DNA from: an uncultured Oscillospiraceae bacterium
Lineage (GTDB): Bacteria; Bacillota; Clostridia; Oscillospirales; Oscillospiraceae
Assembly: GCA_944387125.1 (NCBI GenBank)
Contig: CALXDT010000110.1
Span: forward strand, 1-38,300
Direction: 5' to 3'
DNA: 38,300 nt
The position numbers and the translations under genes were made by a program. The notes beneath the pieces are model-generated. The model had not been told where the DNA came from, did no database searches, and saw only the letters and a program-made list of their open reading frames with translations. This document shows, one piece after another, positions 32,142 to 38,300 of this stretch; the first letter of the stretch is position 1, and each line of letters starts with the position of its first letter.

Positions 32142-33062
32142 ATGAAAGAGGCCTGGCGGAATTCCCGGGGTGTGGGGAAACTGCATATCTGCCGGTGGGA
32201 GCCGGCGGGCAGCCCCCGGGCGGTGGTGCAGATCGTTCACGGAATCGCGGAATATGCCGCCCGGTATGACGAATTCGCGGACTTCCTCACAAAGCAGGGG
32301 ATCCTGGTGGTGGCGGAAGATCACATGGGTCACGGCCAGTCCATCAACGGCGGCGGCATCCGGGGCTACTTCCACGGCGGCTGGTTCACCGCCGTGGAGG
32401 ATACCTATGGGCTGCTTCAGCAGACCCGGGAGGAATTCCCCGGCATTCCCTATGTCCTGCTGGGGCATTCCATGGGCTCGTTTATGGTCAGAACGGTGCT
32501 GTGCCGGCATCCGGACAGCGGCATTGCCGCGGCCATTCTCAGCGGCACCGGATGGCAGCCCACCGCGGCCATGCCTGCGGCGGTGAAAGCGGCCCAGATG
32601 TATTGCAGACAGGTGGGAGAGCGCACCCCCAGTGAAAAGCTGGATCGGCTGATTTTCGGCGGTTATAACCGCCGGGTGGAAAACCGGCGCACGGATTATG
32701 ACTGGCTCACCCGGGATGAACAGACGGTGGACGCCTACGGGGCGGATCCTCTGTGCGGCTTTGTCGCCACCACAGGACTGCTGCGGGACATGATGCTGGG
32801 GATCCAGTACATCCAGCAGCCGGGGAATCTGGCGGCGATGAACAAGTACCTGCCTGTGCTGTTCCTGTCGGGCACGGAAGATCCGGTGGGGAACTACGGC
32901 AAAGGCGTCCAGCGGGCGGCTCAGGCCTTCTGGAACGCGGGGATGGAAAACGTCACATTGCGGCTGTATCCCCAGTGCCGCCATGAGCTGCTCAATGAGC
33001 GGAACAAGGAGGAAGTATACCGGGATATCCTCCGGTGGCTGGAACCGGTGCTGGAAGGGTGA
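32142..33062 (+). CDS. Alpha/beta hydrolase (monoacylglycerol lipase-like, serine aminopeptidase S33 fold)
   Basis: 306-residue cytosolic hydrolase. Oxyanion region VQIVHGIAEYAARYDEFAD near 26-44; EDHMGHGQS near 60; nucleophile elbow LLGHSMGSFM with Ser near 110; acid Asp in LSGTEDPVG near 246; base His in CRHELLNE near 280. The pattern matches lysophospholipase/monoacylglycerol lipase-like proteins; the substrate is not known. ATG 32142 follows GGAGTGAG; it starts 4 bases after copA and may be co-transcribed, but a role in copper handling is not implied. Confidence 0.9.
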   Translation: MKEAWRNSRGVGKLHICRWEPAGSPRAVVQIVHGIAEYAARYDEFADFLTKQGILVVAEDHMGHGQSINGGGIRGYFHGGWFTAVEDTYGLLQQTREEFPGIPYVLLGHSMGSFMVRTVLCRHPDSGIAAAILSGTGWQPTAAMPAAVKAAQMYCRQVGERTPSEKLDRLIFGGYNRRVENRRTDYDWLTRDEQTVDAYGADPLCGFVATTGLLRDMMLGIQYIQQPGNLAAMNKYLPVLFLSGTEDPVGNYGKGVQRAAQAFWNAGMENVTLRLYPQCRHELLNERNKEEVYRDILRWLEPVLEG

Positions 33063-33099
33063 AAGGCTTTTCAAGTAACCGTTCCGATTTGTCTTAAAA

Positions 33100-33133
33100 A
33101 GTCCGATTTATTGGACTGAATATCTGTTATACT
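33100..33133 (+). promoter_or_regulatory. Extended -10 promoter with overlapping quasi-palindrome
   Basis: TGTTATACT (33125-33133) is an extended -10 element. Instead of a clear -35 there is a near-palindrome AGTCCGAT-TT-ATTGGACT (33100-33117, 7 of 8 positions paired), which could be an activator or repressor site. The next start codon is 33167. Confidence 0.4.
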
Positions 33134-33166
33134 ATGGTCACAAACCAATCCGAAAGGTTGATGACT

Positions 33167-33295
33167 ATGTATCAGATGCGTTATGTGGGCGGACATATTC
33201 AGGTATATGATTTAAACGGCAGGTTCCTGTTTTCGGCGGATACCGAGCGGGAGGCCAGAGAGGAATGGGAGGACTATGCGGAATCTGCGGCTTGA
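33167..33295 (+). CDS. 42-residue small protein overlapping truA
   Basis: ATG 33167 to TGA 33293-33295. The product begins MYQMRYVGGHIQVYDLNGRF and ends EREAREEWEDYAESAA: a short beta-rich start followed by an acidic amphipathic helix, no signal or membrane segment. GAAAGG lies 8 bases before the ATG. Its last 20 bases overlap truA, and the truA ribosome binding site GGGAGG lies within it, so it may drive truA translation by coupling. I do not recognise the family for certain. Confidence 0.6.
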   Translation: MYQMRYVGGHIQVYDLNGRFLFSADTEREAREEWEDYAESAA

Positions 33296-34010
33296 CCTTT
33301 GCTATGACGGCACCCGCTATCGGGGGTGGCAGCGTTTGCCGGGACGGGAGGATACCATCCAGGGGAAGCTGGAAACGGCGCTTTCCCGGATCCTGGAAGA
33401 GCCTGTTGCCGTCAGCGGCAGCGGCCGCACCGATGCCGGGGTGCATGCCAAAGGTCAAGTGGCGAATTTTCATTGCCAGAGCGGCATGCCCTCCGGAGAG
33501 ATTCTGGAGAATCTGCGCCGGTATCTGCCGGAGGACATTGGCATATACTCCTGCAGGGATGTTTCTCCCCGGTTCCATGCCCGGCTCAATGCCCGGGAAA
33601 AAACCTACCTGTACCGGATCTGGAACAGCGATCAGCCCTGTGTGTTTCAGCGGCGGTATGTGGCGGTGATGCCGGAACGGCTGGATCTGGCGGCTATGGA
33701 GGCCGCGGCGGAAAAGCTGCTGGGGCAGCACGATTTTTCCGCCTTCTGCGGCAACGCGAAAATGAAAAAGTCCACCATCCGGTTCCTGCGCAGTGTGGAG
33801 ATCACCCGCCAGGGGCAGGAGATTCACCTGTGCTTCACCGGGAACGGATTTTTGCAGGGGATGGTGCGTATTCTCACCGGAACCCTGGTGGAGGTGGGCA
33901 GAGGTCAGCGCAGCCCGGAGAGCATCCCGGAGCTGTTTGGCGGAAGACGGGCGGAGGCGGGCTTCCTGGCGCCGCCCCAGGGACTGTGCCTGATGGAGGT
34001 GATCTATTGA
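33276..34010 (+). CDS. truA: tRNA pseudouridine(38-40) synthase TruA
   Basis: 244-residue pseudouridine synthase modifying the anticodon arm. Catalytic Asp in SGSGRTDAGVHAKGQ (near 48-62); LCYDGTRYRGWQ at 7-18; YRIWN near 113; GNGFLQGMVRILTGTLVEVG near 188 is the C-terminal hallmark (cited as FLQGMVRILTG). Start after GGGAGG within the upstream small gene. Its stop overlaps the TTG start of the next gene. Confidence 0.95.
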   Translation: MRNLRLDLCYDGTRYRGWQRLPGREDTIQGKLETALSRILEEPVAVSGSGRTDAGVHAKGQVANFHCQSGMPSGEILENLRRYLPEDIGIYSCRDVSPRFHARLNAREKTYLYRIWNSDQPCVFQRRYVAVMPERLDLAAMEAAAEKLLGQHDFSAFCGNAKMKKSTIRFLRSVEITRQGQEIHLCFTGNGFLQGMVRILTGTLVEVGRGQRSPESIPELFGGRRAEAGFLAPPQGLCLMEVIY

Positions 34011-34348
34011 ATATACAGATTTTTGGAAAAGCCAAATGCTTTGACACCCAGAAGGCGCAGCGGTATTTCAAGGAGCGCAGAATCAAATTCCAGTACATCG
34101 ACCTGAAAAAGTACGGGATGTCAGGCAAGGAGTTTGACAGCGTCCTGCGGGCGGTGGGGGGCATCGACAACCTGATCGACTGGGAGGGAACGTCTCCGGA
34201 AATCACCCTGATGAAATATATGGACGACAAGACAGCCAAGGAGGACAAGGTCTTTGACGACCCGACGCTGATGAAGACCCCGGTGGTGCGCAACGGAAAG
34301 CAGGCGACCGCGGGCTACTGCCCGGAAATTTGGGCCGCTTGGGAATAG
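34007..34348 (+). CDS. ArsC/Spx-like thioredoxin-fold protein
   Basis: 113 residues read from TTG 34007, which overlaps the truA stop (TTGA) and is preceded by GGAGGTGAT. No ATG is suitably placed. ArsC family fold: IQIFGKAKCFDTQKAQRYF with Cys near 10, YIDLKKYGMSGKEFDSVL, and the cis-Pro segment LMKTPVVRNGK near 89. The single active-site Cys in KCFDTQKA lacks the CxxC of Spx and the arsenate reductase Arg pattern is not clear, so real arsenate reduction is doubtful. Translationally coupled to truA, ending before a strong terminator. Confidence 0.85.
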   Translation: MNIQIFGKAKCFDTQKAQRYFKERRIKFQYIDLKKYGMSGKEFDSVLRAVGGIDNLIDWEGTSPEITLMKYMDDKTAKEDKVFDDPTLMKTPVVRNGKQATAGYCPEIWAAWE

Positions 34349-34362
34349 TGGGATTCTTTTAC

Positions 34363-34400
34363 AAAAGCAGCTGCGGAAAATCCGCGGCTGCTTTTCCTGT
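34363..34400 (+). terminator. Terminator of the truA unit
   Basis: AAAAGCAGC (34363-34371) plus GCGGA pair with TCCGC plus GCTGCTTTT (34387-34395) around an AAA loop with one G-U pair; the T run is part of the 3' arm and TTTTC continues it. Confidence 0.87.
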
Positions 34401-34465
34401 TTTTGAAAGATTGGGAAAGTTTATCTTGCGAAATGCGTAAAAAAATGATATGCTAGGAGGACATA

Positions 34466-35875
34466 ATGACCAATTTCCTGTCTGAACTCAACGGGCTGGT
34501 ATGGGGCGCCCCTGCGCTGCTGCTGATTTTGGGAGTGGGGCTGTACCTGAGCCTCCGGCTGGGCTTTGTCCAGCTGCGGCTGCTGCCCCGGGCATTGCGC
34601 CTGTTCGCTGCCAAGCTCCGCCGTGAAGACACAGGCCGGGGAGTCTCATCCCTTCAGGCGCTGTGCACCGCCCTGGCGGCTACGGTGGGGACGGGAAATC
34701 TGGTCGGTGTGGCCGGGGCGATCTGCCTGGGAGGACCGGGGGCCATTTTCTGGATGTGGCTGTGCGGGATCCTGGGGATGGCTACCAAATATGCCGAGGC
34801 GGTTTTGGCCGTTCGTTACCGGGTGAAAACCCGGGATGGCTATGCTGCAGGCCCCATGTATGTGATTACCCGGGGGCTGGGCAGGGGCTGGAACTGGCTG
34901 GCCTGGTGCTACAGCCTCTTTGGGCTGGCGGCGTCCTACGGCGTGGGAAACGCGGCGCAGATCAACGCAGTGATTACCGGGCTGAATCAGATGCTTGGGA
35001 GCCTGGGCGGCAGTCCCGGATGGAAAGGGAACCTGCTCCTGGGCGTTGGCCTGGGGATCCTGGTGGGGGTTCTGCTGCTGGGGGGAGCCAAGCGGATCGG
35101 CGCGGCTGCCCGGAAGCTGGTGCCGCTGGCGGCGCTGTGCTATATCCTCATGTGCGCCGGCGTGCTGGTTTACCGGCTTGACCGGGTTCCCCAGGCGCTG
35201 TCTGCCATCGTGGTGGGAGCTTTTTCTCCCCGGGCAGTGACCGGCGGAATGCTGGGCTCCGCCTTTCAGGCGCTGCGCATTGGCTGCAGCCGGGGGGTGT
35301 TTACCAATGAGGCCGGAATGGGCACCGCTTCCATTGCCCATGGATCGGCGGAGGTCGCCCATCCCGGGGAGCAGGGGCTGATGGGGATTGTGGAGGTGTT
35401 CCTGGATACGCTGGTGATCTGCACCCTCACAGCGCTGGTGATCCTGGTCAGCGGCGTGCCCATTCCCTACGGCACAGACGCGGGCGCGGAGCTGACCACA
35501 AGAGCCTTCTGCGCCGTTTACGGTGAGGGAGCCGCCGCGGTCATTACGCTGGAGCTGTGCTGCTTTGCCATTGCCACCGTACTGGGCTGGGGCTTTTACG
35601 GCGGGCGCTGCGCCCAATTCCTCTTTGGCGCCGGCGCGTGGAAGGGCTTTGCGCTGACCCAGGCCGGGATGACAGTGCTGGGGGCGCTGATGAATACCGC
35701 CCAGGTGTGGCTCCTGTCCGAAACCGTCAACGGCCTCATGGCCATTCCCAATTTGCTTGCTTTGGCGGCGCTTACAAAGGAGCTTGTCCGCCTAACAAAA
35801 GACTATAGAAAAAATGGCAGCCAGACTGCCAGCGGAGGTGCTTATGCAGATTTCCATCAACGCAAACCGCTGTGA
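34466..35875 (+). CDS. Sodium:alanine symporter family protein (AGCS)
   Basis: 469-residue transporter with about ten membrane segments, importing alanine or glycine with sodium. Family hallmarks: ALCTALAATVGTGNLVGVAGAI (cited as TVGTGNLVGVAGAI, near 73-86), GGPGAIFWMW near 89, AGPMYVI near 129, and GVFTNEAGMGTASIAHG near 275. Normal length. AGGAGG lies 5 bases before the ATG. The last 32 bases overlap the start of the aminotransferase gene, whose ribosome binding site lies in this gene, implying a two-gene amino-acid transport/transamination unit. Confidence 0.94.
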   Translation: MTNFLSELNGLVWGAPALLLILGVGLYLSLRLGFVQLRLLPRALRLFAAKLRREDTGRGVSSLQALCTALAATVGTGNLVGVAGAICLGGPGAIFWMWLCGILGMATKYAEAVLAVRYRVKTRDGYAAGPMYVITRGLGRGWNWLAWCYSLFGLAASYGVGNAAQINAVITGLNQMLGSLGGSPGWKGNLLLGVGLGILVGVLLLGGAKRIGAAARKLVPLAALCYILMCAGVLVYRLDRVPQALSAIVVGAFSPRAVTGGMLGSAFQALRIGCSRGVFTNEAGMGTASIAHGSAEVAHPGEQGLMGIVEVFLDTLVICTLTALVILVSGVPIPYGTDAGAELTTRAFCAVYGEGAAAVITLELCCFAIATVLGWGFYGGRCAQFLFGAGAWKGFALTQAGMTVLGALMNTAQVWLLSETVNGLMAIPNLLALAALTKELVRLTKDYRKNGSQTASGGAYADFHQRKPL

Positions 35876-37102
35876 ACCCTCTCCCATGCGCAAATTCCAC
35901 CCCTATGCCTTGAAGGCAAAAATGAGGGCAAGCACATCTACCATCTGAACATCGGTCAGCCGGATCTTCCCACCCCGGAAGCCTACTACCGGGCTGTGCG
36001 CGGCTTTAACGACCGTACGCTGGAGTATGCGGAATCCCCCGGTATGCCGGTGCTGATCAACGCCATCCGGGGCTACTACCGGGATCTGGGCGTGGAGCTG
36101 GAAGAGTCGGATGTTCTGATCACCACCGGCGGCAGCGAGGCGCTGCTGCTGACCTGTTTGAGCATTCTGGATCCCTACACCGAGGTGATCATTCCGGAGC
36201 CGTACTACCCCAACTATACCACCTTTGTCCATGCCGCCGGCGGCGTGATCCGGGCGCTGCCCACCAATCCCTGGGAGGGCTACCGCTATGCCGAACGGGA
36301 GCGGATTGAGAGCCTGATTACCAAAAATACCCGGGCGATCCTCATCACCAATCCCGGCAATCCCACCGGTGTGGTGCTGGATCAGCAGGAAATGCGCATG
36401 ATCGCGGACATTGCCAAGGCGCACAACCTGTTTTTGATCTGCGACGAGGTGTACCGGGAGTTCTGCTACGACGACCGGTTCGGTGTGCCCACCATGGCGC
36501 ACTTCCGGGACATTGACGACAATCTGGTGATCATCGATTCCGTATCCAAGCGGTTTTCCGCCTGCGGCGCCCGGGTGGGCTGTGTTGTGACCCGCAATCG
36601 GGAATTGCAGCAGGCGCTGCTGAAATTCTGCCAGTCCCGTCTGGCTGTGGCCACCATCGACCAGGTGGGGGCGGCGGCTCTGTATTCGGCGGATCAGGCA
36701 TTTTACCGGAAGTGCAAGGCGGAGTACCGGCTTCGCCGGGATACGGTGATCCGGAAGCTGCGGAAGATCCCCGGAGTGGTGGTGGAGGAGCCTATGGGCG
36801 CCTTCTATGTGATGGCCAGCCTGCCGGTGGACGATGCGGACAAATTCCAATACTGGCTGCTGGAGAAATTCTCTGACCGGGGTGACACGGTGATGTTTGC
36901 CCCCGGCGCGCCTTTCTATGAGACCCCGGGCAAGGGCACCAACGAGGTGCGGATCGCCTATGTGCTGAAGCAGCAGGACTTGGAGCGGGCCATGGATGTG
37001 CTGGCCAAGGGCATTGCCGCCTACCAGCGCACGGTGATGAAGGTAGTTCCGCCGGTGGAGAGGGAGCTGCCCATGCGCATGGATCCCTCGGATATTTATT
37101 AA
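35844..37102 (+). pseudogene. Class I/II PLP-dependent aminotransferase, frameshifted near codon 26
   Basis: ATG 35844 follows GGAGGTG and begins MQISINANRCEPSPMRKFHP, the expected aminotransferase N-terminus, but this frame stops at TGA 35946. The expected continuation (EGKHIYHLNIGQPDLPTPE) is in another frame from base 35924. Adding one A to the run AAAAA at 35918-35922 would restore a 419-residue protein. The rest is complete: TTGGSEALLLT near 100, NPGNPTG near 175, CDEVY near 203, and the PLP-binding Lys in SVSKRFSACGARVG near 237. A GTG at 35996 could start a shortened 368-residue form lacking the N-terminal arm. It may be a true mutation or a homopolymer sequencing error. Confidence 0.75.
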
Positions 37103-37114
37103 ACTGGATTTTTC

Positions 37115-37143
37115 TGAAGCCGGGACGTACTGTCCCGGCTTCA
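37115..37143 (+). terminator. Hairpin after the aminotransferase gene
   Basis: TGAAGCCGGGAC (37115-37126), loop GTACT (37127-37131), GTCCCGGCTTCA (37132-37143), a perfect 12-bp stem. The tail is AACTTTC, so the T run is weak. Confidence 0.5.
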
Positions 37144-37748
37144 AACTTTCGGTGCGGCTTCTCCTTGTTCCTTGGGGGGAAATTCACCTGCTGTGCCTGA
37201 CGAAAAAGCAGGCTCCTTTTGCGGAAGCTGTACGGCTATGGCTTGCGGGGAGTGCGCGGCAGACCGCAGCCCCTTTGTTGGAAATCCGATATCCCCCCTC
37301 GGCCGTACCGTGTAATTTGAATACGCCCATGTAGGTGCTGCATTCTGTGTTCCGAGCGAAAAATGGAGCGGCGCGATGATAGACAACGTTAGGAGGTGAT
37401 GTGTTCCGTTTTCCGAGCGAGCAACCGCAATCCATTGACCCGGTGAAGGCTGGCCGGGCGCGGTGACGACACAGAATGATACTTCCTCACAGCCTCCTGA
37501 AGATTAAGGGGGAGTCCCTTTCGTGTTCGCCAGTCTGGCAAAGCAGCGGCATGACAGGGCTATGATGCGGACAAAGCCGGTTCGCTGCCTGCATGGGCTT
37601 CCATACCCTGTTCAAAGCAGCCGCTGGGAGGTGAGATCAGTTTGGCGGAAGAATCAAAATCAGATACCATGGGCCGGACGAGGGAAATGCCGCGCCCGGC
37701 CCATTCTTGTGGTTTTGAAAAGGGAAAACCGGAAGGGAGGAAAAAACC
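37144..37748 (+). other. Gene-poor stretch with short coupled reading frames, likely decayed mobile-element edge
   Basis: No intact gene of normal size. Short frames with good ribosome binding sites follow one another: GTG 37401 after AGGAGG, 21 codons to TGA 37464; GTG 37463 overlapping that stop, 14 codons to TAA 37505; GTG 37523 after GGGGGAG, which reads 77 codons to 37756; and TTG 37642 after GGAGGTGAG, 36 codons to TGA 37750, which overlaps the next GTG start. Stop/start overlaps suggest former coupled genes. TTCCGAGCGA occurs twice (37350-37359 and 37411-37420). The sequence does not show function. Confidence 0.4.
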
Positions 37749-37866
37749 GTGAATAAGAATTTTGGGACAATAGGGAAGTGGTGCTGCATCATGTAGATGA
37801 CATCAAACGTATTTTCAAGATTGGCAATAACAAGGCTTACGTGTTGCTGTCGTCCAGCGGGTTTCC
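37749..37866 (+). pseudogene. Helix-turn-helix (excisionase-like) gene remnant, cut by the foldback element
   Basis: GTG 37749 follows GGGAGG and begins MNKNFG, but this frame stops at TAG within 15 codons. One extra base in the TTTT run (37760-37763) would join it to EVVLHHVDDIKRIFKIGNN, continuing KAYVLLSSSGFPSF up to about 37873. That sequence matches the small DNA-binding helix-turn-helix proteins (xIFxIGxNxAYxLxxSxGFP) carried by integrative elements. The expected basic wing and C-terminus are missing because the foldback element begins there. So both a frameshift and an insertion seem to have destroyed it. Confidence 0.45.
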
Positions 37867-38069
37867 TTCTTTCAGAACGAAAACTAGGGAACCTCTGAAT
37901 AAATCGTCTTCGGCGGAATGCCGGATCTTTTGCCCCATTCGTGCAGTTCAAAAAGTGGGAAATCCATACAGGATTCCTCCACTTTTTGAAGGTTCGGCTG
38001 AGGCGAAATCTCTCGGCATCCGCTCTTGCCGATTGAATCAGAGCTTCCCTAGTTTTCGTTCTGAAAGAA
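37867..38069. mobile_element. 203-bp foldback, MITE-like element
   Basis: The ends are a perfect 25-base inverted repeat: 37867-37891 (beginning TTCTTTCAGAACG) and 38045-38069 (ending CGTTCTGAAAGAA). Pairing continues imperfectly inward (11 of the next 14 positions), then through GCGGAATGCCG versus its partner CGGCATCCGC, to a perfect inner repeat TTCAAAAAGTGG (37947-37958) / CCACTTTTTGAA (37979-37990). The centre is a loop of 20 bases. No transposase is encoded. It is therefore a non-autonomous inverted-repeat element or a structured RNA gene. No clear target duplication is seen. Confidence 0.65.
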
Positions 38070-38300
38070 TTATATCCGTGAAAATAAACACAATACAGAA
38101 TTCAATAATACGCTTATCGGGTTTACACAGCTTGGTACGAATTTGGATCCAACTGCCGGGAAACAAAAGGGAAATCGGCGCAAAGGTTTGGCTGCTTTCC
38201 TGCTTAAGTGCTCCCCGACCCCTGCCGGGGGCCTTCCTTTCTTGTCTCGGCAAGAAAGGAAGCAAAGAAGCCCACCGGGGAGGCGCTGAAGGCTGGGGAA
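38070..38300. other. Right-hand end without a recognisable gene
   Basis: I see no supported gene. The first 80 bases are AT-rich. A perfect 11-bp hairpin TTCCTTTCTTG (38234-38244) / CAAGAAAGGAA (38251-38261) has a six-base loop and no T run. Any gene may start beyond the window. Confidence 0.4.

Noticed and set aside
34426..34454. TTGCGA-17-TATGCT as promoter of the alanine symporter
   Set aside because: The -10 box ends directly at the ribosome binding site and 11 bases before the ATG, so a transcript from it would lack that site.
1..38300. CRISPR arrays, tRNA and rRNA genes
   Set aside because: I looked for regularly spaced repeats and for T-arm and anticodon-arm patterns in the gaps on both strands and found none.

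Overview
The window is a gene-dense, GC-rich (roughly 55-60% by eye) bacterial chromosome segment, most likely from the Clostridia, close to Oscillospiraceae. Support for this is the Firmicutes-type gene order (smc-ftsY; yhbY-nadD-yqeK-rsfS; ylxM-ffh-rpsP-khpA-rimM-trmD), strong AGGAGG ribosome binding sites, consensus TTGACA-17-TATAAT promoters, an S21 protein, a CD1247-like protein next to efp, and an EF-P with Lys32. The taxon is inferred from gene order and style, not from a marker search.

Layout. 1-6606: a forward housekeeping operon with the smc 3' end, ftsY, rdgB, yhbY, a fused nadD-yqeK, rsfS and leuS. 6697-6978: rpsU with its own consensus promoter. 7031-7744 (minus): an unrecognised protein, head-to-head with yqeG and an M24 peptidase. 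9416-10940: efp, a CD1247-like acidic zinc-ribbon protein and a small membrane protein. 10977-12960: a dus gene and an M23 peptidase whose start codon lies inside a terminator-like hairpin. 13036-16211 (minus): a tightly overlapping zinc-type ABC importer plus trmO. 16310-17428: a small protein and a GNAT acetyltransferase. 17648-20964: a three-gene operon coding for a CotH-family kinase, a VTC-type tunnel enzyme and a DUF4956 membrane protein. 20994-25391: SRP and tRNA/ribosome maturation genes, ending with a sirtuin. 25633-29441: a lipoprotein, then on the minus strand a ThrE-like exporter, DegV and an HxlR regulator. 29624-33062: a copper P-type ATPase fused in frame to a CopZ-like domain, then an alpha/beta hydrolase. 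33167-35875: a 42-codon protein, truA, an ArsC-like protein and a sodium/alanine symporter. 35844-37102: an aminotransferase broken by an apparent one-base deletion. 37144-38300: no intact gene; relics of short coupled reading frames, a broken helix-turn-helix gene and a ~203 bp foldback (MITE-like) element.

How the parts work together. Most of the window serves translation and protein targeting: FtsY, Ffh, YlxM, LeuRS, EF-P, S16, S21, RimM, TrmD, TruA, Dus, TrmO, YhbY, RsfS and KhpA. Between these blocks are accessory modules for metal handling (zinc-type uptake, copper export), amino-acid transport and envelope functions. The best candidate for an undescribed system is the CotH/VTC/DUF4956 operon. 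It pairs a putative extracytoplasmic kinase with a tunnel enzyme that keeps the expected catalytic residues and with a multi-pass membrane protein. The right-hand 1.2 kb looks like the decayed edge of a mobile element.
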